Shown here piece by piece: positions 30,856 to 39,855 of a stretch of 64,000 bases of DNA. The stretch is from positions 1 through 64,000 of the forward strand of contig NZ_JADOEQ010000003.1 of NCBI RefSeq assembly GCF_016745255.1, written 5' to 3'. The stretch comes from Enterococcus sp. BWR-S5. Lineage in GTDB: Bacteria; Bacillota; Bacilli; Lactobacillales; Enterococcaceae. The notes beneath the pieces are model-generated. The model had not been told where the DNA came from. It made no database searches and saw only the letters and a program-made list of their open reading frames with translations. Made by a program: the position numbers and the translations under genes. Within the stretch, counting starts at the first letter, position 1. The number at the start of each line of letters is the position of its first letter.

Positions 30856-31743
30856 ATGAAGAAAATGATTTTGACTACATTGGCAATCGCGGCAGGTGTT
30901 GTACTGACTGGCTGCGGCAGTAATTCCAATAGTAGTGAAGCAACCGATAAAACAACGAATGAACAGGTAAAAATAGTCGCAGTGGGTTCAACAGCTTTAC
31001 AACCATTAGTAGATGCAGCGAAGGATCAATTCGTGGCAGATGAGCCTAACTATTCCATCTCTGTCCAAGGCGGAGGAAGCGGAACAGGACTTTCTCAGGT
31101 TGCAGATGGGGCAGTAACTATTGGGAATTCAGATGTATTTGCAGAAGAAAAATCAGGGATTGATGCGGACAAGCTAGTTGATCACAAAGTAGCTGTAGTT
31201 GGCATGGGTCCTGTAGTCAATAAGGATGTCGGTGTTAAAGAAATAACTAAATCAGAGTTGATTGATATTTTTACAGGAAAAATCACCAACTGGAAAGATT
31301 TGGGGGGTAAGGACCAAGCAATCGAAGTAATCAATCGCCCTGAAGGTAGCGGAACCAGAGCTACGTTTGAAAAGTGGGGATTAGACGGAGCAACCTCAAT
31401 TAAATCTCAGGAACAGGATTCTTCAGGAACGGTTCGGCAAATTGTCTCTCAAACACCGGGAGCGATTAGTTATCTGGCCTTTTCTTACATGGACGATTCT
31501 ACCGTGGCTTTAAGTCTTGATGGAGTGAAACCAACAGAAGAAAATGTAGCAGATAATTCTTGGCCAATCTGGTCCTATGAGCATATGTATACAAACGGCG
31601 AGCCAGATGCAGGGGTCAAAAAATTCTTAGATTATATTGTTAGTGATGACGTTCAAAAGAGTATTGTTAAAGAGCTAGGCTATGTGCCAATCACAGACAT
31701 GAAAATCGAACGAAGCGTTGATGGTGCGGTAACGAATAATTAA
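30856..31743 (+). CDS. pstS: phosphate-binding lipoprotein (PstS family)
   Basis: Surface lipoprotein that captures phosphate for an ABC importer; 295 residues. The signal peptide MKKMILTTLAIAAGVVLTGCGS has the lipobox LTGC near residue 21. The mature part is a PBP-like domain: VGSTALQPLVDAAKDQF, VQGGGSGTGLSQV, NVGNSD-type loop TIGNSDVF and RPEGSGTRATFEKW, the last two typical phosphate-binding loops. The start at 30856 follows GAAGGAAG; a frame 11 codons longer lacks a site. No pstC, pstA or pstB follows, so the membrane components must be elsewhere. Control by PhoP is suggested by the upstream repeats. Confidence 0.92.
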   Translation: MKKMILTTLAIAAGVVLTGCGSNSNSSEATDKTTNEQVKIVAVGSTALQPLVDAAKDQFVADEPNYSISVQGGGSGTGLSQVADGAVTIGNSDVFAEEKSGIDADKLVDHKVAVVGMGPVVNKDVGVKEITKSELIDIFTGKITNWKDLGGKDQAIEVINRPEGSGTRATFEKWGLDGATSIKSQEQDSSGTVRQIVSQTPGAISYLAFSYMDDSTVALSLDGVKPTEENVADNSWPIWSYEHMYTNGEPDAGVKKFLDYIVSDDVQKSIVKELGYVPITDMKIERSVDGAVTNN

Positions 31744-31770
31744 TTAGCAACACTAAAAATAATAACAAAA

Positions 31771-31839
31771 TCCTAAATAAAAATAGTTGAGTGCTGTATC
31801 GGAATTTTTCTTCGATGCAGCGCTTATTTATTTTTAGGA
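31771..31839 (+). terminator. pstS terminator
   Basis: AGTGCTGTATCG at 31790-31801 pairs with CGATGCAGCGCT at 31813-31824 (G-U pairs). Outer arms TCCTAAATAAAAATA and TATTTATTTTTAGGA extend it into one long hairpin. Confidence 0.7.
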
Positions 31840-31881
31840 AATAGTCATATCAGCAAAAAAATATATATTTCACTAGTGTGT

Positions 31882-31910
31882 TTTACAAACTAGTAGTGTT
31901 CTGTTATAGT
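31882..31910 (+). promoter_or_regulatory. promoter of the PadR unit with ACTAGT repeats
   Basis: TTTACA at 31882-31887, 17 bases, TATAGT at 31905-31910. The self-complementary ACTAGT occurs at 31872-31877 and again at 31889-31894 inside the spacer, a likely site for autoregulation by the PadR protein. Confidence 0.65.
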
Positions 31911-31952
31911 AATGAGGAGGTAGTTTGCATTACATAGTAGAGGAGGATACTT

Positions 31953-32273
31953 TTGAAAGAAACACAATTATTAAAGGGTGTTTTAGATGGCTGTGTACTA
32001 AAGGTTATTGGGAAAAGAGAAATCTATGGGTATGAGCTCGTACAATATTTAAAAGAAAATGGCTTCCCGACGATTGTTGGTGGAACTGTCTATCCATTGC
32101 TTCAAAAACTAGAAAAGCAAGGATTAATAGTAAGCAGGCTTAAGCCGTCCAAGGAAGGTCCTGATCGAAAATATTTCTCTCTGACAAATGATGGAAGCAT
32201 CTATTTAGAGGAATTTACTGTGCAATGGTATGGATTAACAGAGAAAGTTCAACATATTCTGGAGGAGGAATAG
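31953..32273 (+). CDS. PadR-family transcriptional regulator
   Basis: A 106-residue winged-helix repressor. Seen are LLKGVLDGCVLKVIGKREIYGYEL, GGTVYPLLQKLEKQGLI and GPDRKYFSLTNDG, the standard short PadR pattern (subfamily 1 with a C-terminal dimerisation helix). The start is TTG with GAGGAGG upstream. The next gene, a membrane protein, begins one base after its stop, the usual PadR-target arrangement. The ligand is unknown. Confidence 0.9.
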   Translation: MKETQLLKGVLDGCVLKVIGKREIYGYELVQYLKENGFPTIVGGTVYPLLQKLEKQGLIVSRLKPSKEGPDRKYFSLTNDGSIYLEEFTVQWYGLTEKVQHILEEE

Positions 32274-32274
32274 T

Positions 32275-32862
32275 ATGGATAATAAACAGATAGCTGCGTA
32301 TAGAGAGGGTGCTAATGCTATTGAGGACAAGTTGACAGGAAGTAACAAACAGTTTTTTAGTGATTTGAGGCTCTATCTTTTGACTGCAACTATCTTTTCT
32401 GATGAAGGAGAAATCAATCAGCAGTTATATGAGCTAGGCAGTGATTTGTTGGAGGCTCAGAACAATGGTCAGGATGCAGAGGAATACTTTGGCGCTAATG
32501 CAAAGGAGATGGCTGATGATTTGCTTCGTTATTTTAAAAAGGGAAGTACCAAAGAACATATTAAGCTAAGTGTCTTATTTATTGGTGTATTTTGGCTGTT
32601 TCGATTAGTTGGCGATTTTACAGGAAGTAGACCGATTGAGCTGAATGTCTTAGAGTATCTTCTTTCCGCTATTTTTGCAGGAGGAATGTCCCTTGTAGTA
32701 TTTAAATACCTTCATCATTCAATTTATGCTAAGACTGGATTTTTCAAACCTGGTAAAAAGAGGAGCGCGCTCATCTTCATACTGGCCGCTATTTTTACCA
32801 TTAGTGTGTTTGTTTTCATTCAGTTATTCACACCGTCAATCTGGATGGTTAGAATTCCATAA
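32275..32862 (+). CDS. DUF1129-like membrane protein
   Basis: A protein of 195 residues. The N-terminal half (1-95) is a soluble helical region with the pattern LTGSNKQFFSDLRLYL and LGSDLLEAQNNGQDAEEYFG, which I associate with DUF1129 or DUF1048-like partners of PadR regulators. The C-terminal half has about four transmembrane helices. It is translated together with the padR gene (GGAGGAGG, one-base gap). Its function is unknown; the PadR pairing suggests a role at the membrane under stress. Confidence 0.7.
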   Translation: MDNKQIAAYREGANAIEDKLTGSNKQFFSDLRLYLLTATIFSDEGEINQQLYELGSDLLEAQNNGQDAEEYFGANAKEMADDLLRYFKKGSTKEHIKLSVLFIGVFWLFRLVGDFTGSRPIELNVLEYLLSAIFAGGMSLVVFKYLHHSIYAKTGFFKPGKKRSALIFILAAIFTISVFVFIQLFTPSIWMVRIP

Positions 32863-33005
32863 AGAAGGAAGACTGCTTTTAAATCCCTTGTCATCTAGGT
32901 TGGAAAATCAGTAAGTTCATGCTGAATGGGTGAGTTGGTTGCTTGTTTCATCTTTACATGGGTTGACTAAAAGACTAAGATAGAAGAAAAAAGAGGAGGA
33001 ATAGA

Positions 33006-33830
33006 ATGGAAGAGACATTGAAAGATTTATTGCCGAAAGAGTGGTTGGAACGATTTGTTCAGACAAAAAAGGAATATCTTAAGCTTAGCTTCAGTAATGA
33101 AGGAGAATTACCTTTAGATGCAAGTAAGGTTGGTGGTATTGGTTATTTACCATTGAATCAGGAATATCCTAGAAGCACAGAGAATGATGTGCCCTTGTTC
33201 TTGTTGGCTCAGCTCAATTTTTCTGAGCTGCCAGCGCTGTCATCCTATCCGGAAAAGGGAATTCTATCATTCTATGTTGATTATACAGACGACTTAATTG
33301 GGCTAGACTTTGATGCGCCTGCTGCTCAAGCTGGCTTTAGAGTGTTGTTTTTTGAAGATACTTCTGCTATTTCTTATAGTAGAGAACAGCAGCTGGCGCT
33401 TCAAGCCGAAATTTCAGATGAGCTATATAAGGTCGTTGAAGGGGAATATAGACTCACTGCTTCAAAAGAAATAACCTATCTTAGCAGTGATTGTTATGAG
33501 TTCAAAAAGTTCTTTGGAAAAACAATGTATGAGTGGTTAAGTGATGTTTCTTCGGAAGAAGAGCAGCAGGAAAAAATTTACAATGGTCTGTGGGAAACAG
33601 CTGCTGGAAGTAAAGTAGGCGGCTATCCATACTTCACACAGGAAGATCCTCGACTTTATGAAGAAACAACAAACTATGATACCTTGCTCTTCCAATTAGA
33701 CACGGAGAAGATTGACGAAGATTGGCCAATTATGTGGGGTGATATGGGGGTCGGTAACTTTTTCATTAACCGGCAAGCGCTGGAAAGCAAAGATTTTACC
33801 GATATCCAGTACAATTGGGATTGCGGATAA
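33006..33830 (+). CDS. YwqG/DUF1963-family protein
   Basis: A cytoplasmic protein of 274 residues. The family features seen are KVGGIGYLPLNQEYP near residue 40, PLFLLAQLNFSELP, GILSFYVDY and, near the C-terminus, KVGGYPYFTQEDPR, LLFQLDTE and MWGDMGVGNFFI. Biochemical function of the family is not established. AGAGGAGG precedes the ATG. It forms its own unit, with a bidirectional terminator between it and phoR. Confidence 0.85.
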   Translation: MEETLKDLLPKEWLERFVQTKKEYLKLSFSNEGELPLDASKVGGIGYLPLNQEYPRSTENDVPLFLLAQLNFSELPALSSYPEKGILSFYVDYTDDLIGLDFDAPAAQAGFRVLFFEDTSAISYSREQQLALQAEISDELYKVVEGEYRLTASKEITYLSSDCYEFKKFFGKTMYEWLSDVSSEEEQQEKIYNGLWETAAGSKVGGYPYFTQEDPRLYEETTNYDTLLFQLDTEKIDEDWPIMWGDMGVGNFFINRQALESKDFTDIQYNWDCG

Positions 33831-33839
33831 TGTAAATAG

Positions 33840-33894
33840 AAACAGGATTGAATCAAGAGATGGTCAAGCCATTTCCGATTCAATCCTGTTTTTT
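33840..33894. terminator. bidirectional terminator
   Basis: AAACAGGATTGAATC at 33840-33854 pairs perfectly with GATTCAATCCTGTTT at 33877-33891 and is flanked by T on the plus and A on the other side. It separates the convergent ywqG-like and phoR genes. Confidence 0.88.
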
Positions 33895-35653
33895 AGTTCA
33901 ATGGAATTCTCAGCATGAAGGAGGAGCCTACTCCTGGATAGCTTTCTAAAGTGACTGTTCCTCCCAATAATTCGGTGTAATTTTGAACGATAGCAAGACC
34001 AAGTCCTGTACCGCCGGAATAGCGTGTACGTGCTTTGTCAACTCGGTAAAATCGCTCAAATATTCTGTTTTGATCCTCTAATGGAATGCCAATGCCATTG
34101 TCTTCAACCGACAAAAGCAGTTCGTTCTTTTTGACGACGAAATCAACAATAATACTTCCTTCGTCTGTTGAATACTGTACGGCATTTTCTATCAAGTTTT
34201 TGATAATCGGATAAAACAGTTCATAAACGGTAGAAATAATTAGCTCATGGTCTCCGTTTACGACTATCTGCAGGTGCTTTTCATCAATCGTCTTTTGATA
34301 AGAATGAACAACCTCATAAATCAATGAGTGAAGAGGCACTTGTTGTTTATCATAGGTGCTTTTCGAATCTCTGGACAGCAAAATGATTTCCTGAATGAGT
34401 CGCTGTAATCGATAAGCATCTTTTTGAATGATACCTAAAAACTGTGTCAGAGTTTCCGGGTCATCCTTGGCACCATCAATAAGAGTTTCGGTAAAACCTA
34501 TCAAGGACGTGATTGGTGTTTTTAACTCATGGGAAACATTTCCTACAAAATCCTTTTGCATTTTTTCCAATCGGTGAACCTGAGTCAGATCATAGGCAAC
34601 ACCAAAAATCTGGTGGTGATTAAAATCGTTATTAAAATAATGAAGAGATAAATCAACAATCTTTTCTTCTGTTTCAGCGCTTAAAGTGATTTCCTGATGG
34701 AGTGAGCGCTCTTCAGTGATTGCCTGATTAATTAACTGAATCAGCAGCGGATCGTTGATTGTCTGCTGGTAGCTTACACGTTCTTGTGGAACAGAAGGGA
34801 TACCAAGAAAACCGCACATCACAGGATTAATCAACTCAAGATCACCATTTTTATCAATAATGAACATGCCAATCATTAGCTCATTTAAGAGAATATGCAG
34901 CTGCTCTTCTGAGGATAAATAGGCGCGGTAGGTTTCGCTCATCTGACTGCTAAGCTCATTCGCCGTTTCATAGAGCTCGTGCCATTCAGAGGATTGCTGA
35001 ATGATTGAACGACCTTTTTGCGGATTTTGAATCATTCGTTTTAGGAAAGGCAACACAGTTAATAATGGTTTGTTTTTCTGACGAATCATTAGAAGCAGAA
35101 AGACTGTAATGATTAAAAATAGCAGACCGAATATAAATATTAGGAAATTACGGAATGCAGAAATGCTGCTTGAAAACTTGCTTGCCTCTTCAGATATACG
35201 TAGGATACCAATCAGCTTTCCTTTAATTTCAATAGGAATAGCCAGATACAGTAGCTCAACATGTAAGGTGCCGCTTGTGCGATGGTCGGAGCCAAAGTCT
35301 GCTCCGGCAAGAACGGCTTTGATTTCCGGTCGATCCTTACGAGAATCAGACAGATTACTATCATCTGTGTCATAGAACACGTCACCGTTATCAGTAAGCA
35401 AGCTTATACGTTCATCGTTCATGCCAACATAGTCTTGAATAAACTGTTGTTCTTCTTGTGTCACAGTCTCTTGCTGAAAGGTACTATCGGACAGTTGTTC
35501 TGCCAGAAATTCTGCTTTTTTCAGAAGATAGCTTTCTTGTTGATTAAGCAGCTCGTTTTTAAAAAAAGAGTTGACCGTGAACATGCTGGCAAAGAATAGA
35601 AGTGACATAATCAGAATTGTTACAAAATATTCAAAGCGCTGTCGATTAATCAT
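33893..35653 (-). CDS. phoR: PhoR-type sensor histidine kinase
   Basis: Membrane kinase of 586 residues. A first helix near residues 8-30 and a second near 165-190 enclose an extracellular sensor domain, followed by a linker, a PAS domain near 245-350 (LLNELMIGMFIIDKNGDLELIN), the HisKA box with phospho-accepting His in FVGNVSHELKTPITSL, and the ATPase domain with NLIENAVQYS, DNGIGIPLEDQNRIFERFY and GGTGLGLAIV. This is the layout of PhoR/WalK-like kinases that sense phosphate limitation or wall state. It overlaps phoP by four bases. The PhoP-box-like repeats before pstS favour PhoR. Confidence 0.88.
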   Translation of the reverse strand: MINRQRFEYFVTILIMSLLFFASMFTVNSFFKNELLNQQESYLLKKAEFLAEQLSDSTFQQETVTQEEQQFIQDYVGMNDERISLLTDNGDVFYDTDDSNLSDSRKDRPEIKAVLAGADFGSDHRTSGTLHVELLYLAIPIEIKGKLIGILRISEEASKFSSSISAFRNFLIFIFGLLFLIITVFLLLMIRQKNKPLLTVLPFLKRMIQNPQKGRSIIQQSSEWHELYETANELSSQMSETYRAYLSSEEQLHILLNELMIGMFIIDKNGDLELINPVMCGFLGIPSVPQERVSYQQTINDPLLIQLINQAITEERSLHQEITLSAETEEKIVDLSLHYFNNDFNHHQIFGVAYDLTQVHRLEKMQKDFVGNVSHELKTPITSLIGFTETLIDGAKDDPETLTQFLGIIQKDAYRLQRLIQEIILLSRDSKSTYDKQQVPLHSLIYEVVHSYQKTIDEKHLQIVVNGDHELIISTVYELFYPIIKNLIENAVQYSTDEGSIIVDFVVKKNELLLSVEDNGIGIPLEDQNRIFERFYRVDKARTRYSGGTGLGLAIVQNYTELLGGTVTLESYPGVGSSFMLRIPLN

Positions 35654-36363
35654 TTTTTAGGCTCCTGAAAACGATAGCCGAAGCCTCGAACAGTTACCAG
35701 GTAGGCAGGACGTTTTGGGTCCTTTTCTATTTTGTCACGGAGATGACTGACATGAACATCCACGATTCTGCTTTGACCGGAAAAATCATACTGCCAAATA
35801 CGCTCTAACAAGGTGTCACGATTAATGACACGATCCTTCCGTTTCATGAAATAGACGAGCAGCTCAAATTCCTTTGGCGTAAGCTCAATCTTTTCTCCGC
35901 GAACAAATACTTCATAATTATTTTCATCTACATGAATGTCACCAATCGTAAGTGGTGCTTTTTCAACAGGCTCAGTTGTCTCAACTGTCTTTTTCGAGCC
36001 CTCGGTTCGTCTGAAAATTGCCTTCATTCGTGCTAAAACTTCTCTTGGGCTGAAAGGCTTTGTGAGGTAATCATCTGCGCCAATTTCCAGTCCGATAATT
36101 TTGTCTACTTGGTCGTCCTTTGCTGTGAGAATCAAAATGGGTGTTTCTACTTTCTCTCGACGTAACGCTTTTGTGATATCAAGACCATCCATGCCGGGAA
36201 GCATGACATCAAGGATAATAAAATCAAAAGACTGATCCAAAGCCAGTTCATAGGCTTCTGTACCATGTTCTGCCGTAGACACTTTATAGCCGTCTTTTTC
36301 CAAATTAAACTTCAGTAAGGTCAAAATTGATGGTTCATCATCCACAACTAATACATGTTTCAT
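35650..36363 (-). CDS. phoP: PhoP-type response regulator (OmpR family)
   Basis: A 237-residue regulator. The receiver domain has the acidic pair VVDDEPS, phospho-acceptor FIILDVMLPGMDG, and conserved LTAKDD and DDYLTKPFSPREV. The winged-helix domain has ELTPKEFELLVYFMKR and SRIVDVHVSHLRDKIEKDPKRP. AAAGGAG lies seven bases before the ATG at 36363; a TTG 11 codons upstream is not supported. It is the first gene of the phoP-phoR unit. Confidence 0.9.
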   Translation of the reverse strand: MKHVLVVDDEPSILTLLKFNLEKDGYKVSTAEHGTEAYELALDQSFDFIILDVMLPGMDGLDITKALRREKVETPILILTAKDDQVDKIIGLEIGADDYLTKPFSPREVLARMKAIFRRTEGSKKTVETTEPVEKAPLTIGDIHVDENNYEVFVRGEKIELTPKEFELLVYFMKRKDRVINRDTLLERIWQYDFSGQSRIVDVHVSHLRDKIEKDPKRPAYLVTVRGFGYRFQEPKK

Positions 36364-36848
36364 AGAGTCGCTCCTTTTATTTGCTTGTTTAGTCAACTAT
36401 TTCTTGATACCACTATAGATAAACCAACGGCTAAAGAGTGCCGGCACTATCTATGAGTAGAATCAAAATCAATGATTACGCAGTACAGCTTGTTCAAACA
36501 TAGAGTTTTATTGTGAAATTCACGAAGAAGCTGTGTGTATTTCTTTCTATGTGTGAAGCAGTGTTTGTTTTTGCTAAAGCTATTCATTGTACTGCTTCTA
36601 TTCTATCATATTTTAAAAAATTCAGAATAGGAATAACCCTACGTAGAGCAATTGGAAATGGTATAATGGGAGAGAAACTTTGCGAGTTTTTATTTTCGCC
36701 GAGAAGTTTCCGATGATTTGCATGAAATGTGTACTTTTCAAAGTAAAAATACTTTAACCGAATAAATTAGTACGTGAAAAAAACAAGAATTGAATCGTCT
36801 TATTTGAAGGCTTATTATAAAGTGACGGAAGGCTGAGGAGGAGAACTA
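36364..36848. other. divergent intergenic region upstream of phoP
   Basis: It contains an extended -10 element TGGTATAAT with TATAAT at 36662-36667 on the plus strand and a hairpin directly after the expected start (GAAACTT/AAGTTTC with inner GCGA/TCGC, about 36675-36710). This would give the DUF523 gene a 5' leader of about 175 bases. The phoP promoter must lie near 36400-36480 on the minus strand, but I cannot pick hexamers. The 67-codon plus-strand frame over this promoter looks spurious. Confidence 0.45.
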
Positions 36849-37331
36849 ATGATAGGAATAAGCTCATGTTTGGGAGGGCTTTGCTGCCGGTATGATGGTC
36901 AGTCTAAAACGATTCCTGAATTATCTGTATTAGCTGAAGAGGGAGAAGCGTTATTGGTCTGTCCTGAGGTGTTAGGCGGTCTGCCAATTCCTAGAGCACC
37001 GGCAGAGATTATTGGCGGAGACGGCTATGATGTTTGGCAGGGAAACGCAAAAGTAATGACGATAACAGGTGAGGATGTAACAGAAGCCTTTAAACGAGGA
37101 GCGGTCATTGCCTACGAAGAGTTGAAGAATTTGGACATCTCCTGCATCGTGATGAAGGAGAATAGTCCTTCATGCGGAAGTCGTGCTATCTACGATGGCA
37201 GTTTTTCGGGGAATAAAAAATCAGGAGTTGGCGTGGCAACTGCCTATTTTTGTCAACAAGGTATCGATATTGTTTCGGAAACGCATTGGAAAACAGTGCT
37301 AAAGGAGAATAAACAGCATGGCGGAAACTGA
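36849..37331 (+). CDS. DUF523 protein
   Basis: A 160-residue cytosolic protein. DUF523 features are the N-terminal MIGISSCLGGLCCRYDG, the VCPEVLGGLPIPRAPAEI block and KENSPSCGSRAIYDG. Conserved cysteines (SCLG, CCRYDG, VCPE, SCGS) suggest metal or iron-sulphur binding, but the family's function is not known. GAGGAGG precedes the ATG. It overlaps the Nudix gene by 14 bases. Confidence 0.88.
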   Translation: MIGISSCLGGLCCRYDGQSKTIPELSVLAEEGEALLVCPEVLGGLPIPRAPAEIIGGDGYDVWQGNAKVMTITGEDVTEAFKRGAVIAYEELKNLDISCIVMKENSPSCGSRAIYDGSFSGNKKSGVGVATAYFCQQGIDIVSETHWKTVLKENKQHGGN

Positions 37332-37962
37332 GCGCTTAAGAATATTTAATGACAAGTATGAACCGATTGGAACAGCCAGCCGTGATGAGGTACATGCGAA
37401 TGGACTATGGCATGAAACTTTTCATTGTTGGTTTTATACAATAGATAAGGATGATTTGGTTATTTATTTTCAAAAACGTTCATTGGATAAAAAAGATTTT
37501 CCCGGACAGCTGGATATTACAGCAGCCGGTCATCTTTTGGATAGTGAAGAAGTAGCTGATGGGTTTCGAGAGGTAAAGGAAGAGCTAGGCATTGATGTTT
37601 CTCAGGATGCAGCAGAAAGCTTAGGTGTTTTTATTGTAGAAATTGACTTAGAGGGATTTATCGACCATGAGTTTACTAATGTATTTTTGGTTCGAAGAGA
37701 ATTGGCATCAGGAGATTTCTTTTTACAAGAGGAAGAAGTAGAAGGGCTTTTTCCAGTTCGCCTTCAACAGCTGAAGGAAATCTTTCAGGGAGTGGTTGAA
37801 TCACTTACCTTGGAAGGGGTTTGTCAAAAGAACAGCGAGCAATATATTGACCACCAAACCTTTAAAAAGGTAGACTTCTGCGCGAATGCATACACCTACT
37901 ATGATCGGTTAATTCATTCTTTTGAAAAAATCCTTGAAAATGAGTGGAAGACTCTTGACTAA
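37318..37962 (+). CDS. Nudix hydrolase, isopentenyl-isomerase-like
   Basis: A protein of 214 residues. N-terminal FNDKYEPIGTASRDEVHANGLWHETFHCWFY resembles the Idi/YfcD branch. The Nudix region AGHLLDSEEVADGFREVKEELGI is one residue shorter than the GX5EX7REUXEEXGU consensus between the first Glu and the Arg-Glu pair, which may shift metal binding. The substrate is unknown. It overlaps the DUF523 gene, so the two are co-translated, and ylxM follows 48 bases later. Confidence 0.82.
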   Translation: MAETERLRIFNDKYEPIGTASRDEVHANGLWHETFHCWFYTIDKDDLVIYFQKRSLDKKDFPGQLDITAAGHLLDSEEVADGFREVKEELGIDVSQDAAESLGVFIVEIDLEGFIDHEFTNVFLVRRELASGDFFLQEEEVEGLFPVRLQQLKEIFQGVVESLTLEGVCQKNSEQYIDHQTFKKVDFCANAYTYYDRLIHSFEKILENEWKTLD

Positions 37963-38010
37963 TGCAAGTGAAATCGGTAACCTAAAAGGGATTGAGATGG
38001 AGGAGAAAAC

Positions 38011-38349
38011 ATGGAAATAGAAAAAACGAACCGTATGAATGCCCTGTTTGAATTTTACTCCACATTGTTGACTGAAAAGCAGATGAATTATATGGAATTG
38101 TATTATGCGGATGACTTCTCTTTGGGAGAGATTGCTGAGGAATATGAGGTCAGTCGTCAGGCGGTCTATGATAATATTAAACGAACAGAAAAAATCATTG
38201 AAGACTATGAGAGAAAGCTTCACTTGTACTCTGACTATATTGTTCGTGGTGAGCTGCTGGACAAACTGAAAACGTACACCGCAGAGACATACCCGAAGGA
38301 TGAAACACTTATCAGTTATATCGAACAAATTCAGGAAATAGAGGAATGA
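38011..38349 (+). CDS. ylxM: YlxM/p13-like DNA-binding protein
   Basis: A small 112-residue helix-turn-helix protein (sigma-70 region-4-like) with the typical [38 protein letters not shown] pattern. In several Gram-positive bacteria it is encoded directly before ffh and affects SRP function. GGAGG precedes the ATG. ffh starts six bases after its stop. Confidence 0.93.
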   Translation: MEIEKTNRMNALFEFYSTLLTEKQMNYMELYYADDFSLGEIAEEYEVSRQAVYDNIKRTEKIIEDYERKLHLYSDYIVRGELLDKLKTYTAETYPKDETLISYIEQIQEIEE

Positions 38350-38355
38350 TAGAAA

Positions 38356-39774
38356 ATGGCATTTGAGAGCTTAACAGAACGCCTGCAGCAGGCGATGAGT
38401 AAATTACGCCGTAAAGGCAAGATATCTGAGGCAGATGTAAAAGAAATGATGAGAGAGATTCGTTTGGCTTTATTGGAAGCCGACGTCAATCTCCAAGTTG
38501 TTAAGGACTTTACGAAAAGAGTAAGAGAACGCGCGGTTGGATCTGAGGTACTGGAAAGTCTTTCTCCGGCACAACAAATCGTAAAAATCGTTGATGAAGA
38601 GCTGACTCAGACGTTGGGTTCAGAAACGGTAGAACTAACAAAATCACCGAAGATTCCAACCGTTATCATGATGGCTGGTTTGCAGGGGGCAGGTAAAACG
38701 ACCTTTGCCGGTAAATTGGCCAATCAGCTGATTAAAAATGAAAAAGCACGTCCGTTAATGATTGCTGCCGATGTTTATCGTCCAGCAGCGATTGACCAGT
38801 TAAAGGTATTAGGTCAGCAGTTGGATGTACCTGTATTTGACATGGGAACAGATACCAATCCAGTTGAGATTGTGAAGCAAGGGATGGCGCTTGCAGAAGA
38901 AAAGAAAAATGACTATGTATTAATTGATACGGCGGGTCGTCTTCATATTGATGAAACATTGATGGATGAGCTGAAGCAAATCAAAGAGATTGCTCAGCCG
39001 AATGAAATCTTACTCGTTGTAGATGCTATGACAGGGCAGGATGCTGTAAATGTAGCAGACAGCTTTAACCAACAGCTGGGAATTACCGGGGTTGTTATCA
39101 CAAAGCTTGATGGCGATACTCGTGGTGGTGCGGCACTGTCAATCCGTGCAGTAACCGGTGCACCGATTAAATTTATCGGTTCCGGTGAAAAACTGACTGA
39201 TTTAGAGGTATTCCACCCGGATCGAATGTCCAGTCGTATTCTAGGTATGGGGGATATGCTGACGCTGATTGAAAAAGCGCAACAGGATTACGATGAGAAA
39301 AAAGCTGAAGAGCTTGCTCAAAAGATGAAGGAAAACAGCTTTGATTTCAATGATTTCATCGAGCAGATGGATCAGGTGATGGGCATGGGACCTATTGAAG
39401 ACCTTCTTAAGATGATTCCGGGCATGAGTCAAATGCCGGGGCTTGAAAATGTTCAGATTGATCCAAAGGATATGGCACGTAAAAAAGCCATGGTTTTGTC
39501 TATGACGCCCGCTGAACGTGAAAATCCTGATTTACTTAACCCAAGTCGAAGACGCAGAATCGCTGCGGGTTCAGGAAATACTGTGGTTGAAGTGAACAAG
39601 ATGATTAAGCAATTCAAAGAATCCAAGAAAATGATGCAGCAAATGACCAACGGAAACATGAATATTCCCGGTATGGAGCAAATGATGGGCGGCGGCATCA
39701 AAGGAAAGCTTGGCAAGATGGCAATGAACCGTATGGTCAAAAAGAACAGAAAAAAGAAGAAAAAGAAAAAATAA
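38356..39774 (+). CDS. ffh: signal recognition particle protein Ffh
   Basis: SRP GTPase that targets membrane proteins; 472 residues. The N domain (1-90) is followed by the G domain with GLQGAGKTTFAGKLA (P-loop), the DVYRPAAIDQL box, DTAGRLH and TKLDGDTRGG. The Met-rich M domain covers residues 300-450 and the Lys-rich tail ends the protein. The last codons are a long lysine run. GATAGAAA is a weak ribosome site, so translation may be coupled to ylxM. Here a terminator follows instead of the usual rpsP. Confidence 0.96.
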   Translation: MAFESLTERLQQAMSKLRRKGKISEADVKEMMREIRLALLEADVNLQVVKDFTKRVRERAVGSEVLESLSPAQQIVKIVDEELTQTLGSETVELTKSPKIPTVIMMAGLQGAGKTTFAGKLANQLIKNEKARPLMIAADVYRPAAIDQLKVLGQQLDVPVFDMGTDTNPVEIVKQGMALAEEKKNDYVLIDTAGRLHIDETLMDELKQIKEIAQPNEILLVVDAMTGQDAVNVADSFNQQLGITGVVITKLDGDTRGGAALSIRAVTGAPIKFIGSGEKLTDLEVFHPDRMSSRILGMGDMLTLIEKAQQDYDEKKAEELAQKMKENSFDFNDFIEQMDQVMGMGPIEDLLKMIPGMSQMPGLENVQIDPKDMARKKAMVLSMTPAERENPDLLNPSRRRRIAAGSGNTVVEVNKMIKQFKESKKMMQQMTNGNMNIPGMEQMMGGGIKGKLGKMAMNRMVKKNRKKKKKKK

Positions 39775-39781
39775 ATTTGAG

Positions 39782-39822
39782 AGAGCAGCGCGGAAATGAC
39801 GGAGTTTCGCTGCTCTTTTTTT
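39782..39822 (+). terminator. ffh terminator
   Basis: AGAGCAGCG at 39782-39790 pairs perfectly with CGCTGCTCT at 39808-39816, followed by seven T. Confidence 0.9.
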
Positions 39823-39855
39823 GAAGGACGAGAGGCTAGAAGAGGAGGCCATGAG

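Noticed and set aside
36513-36716. 67-codon frame upstream of the DUF523 gene
   Set aside because: It overlaps the extended -10 promoter and leader hairpin and lacks a ribosome site.
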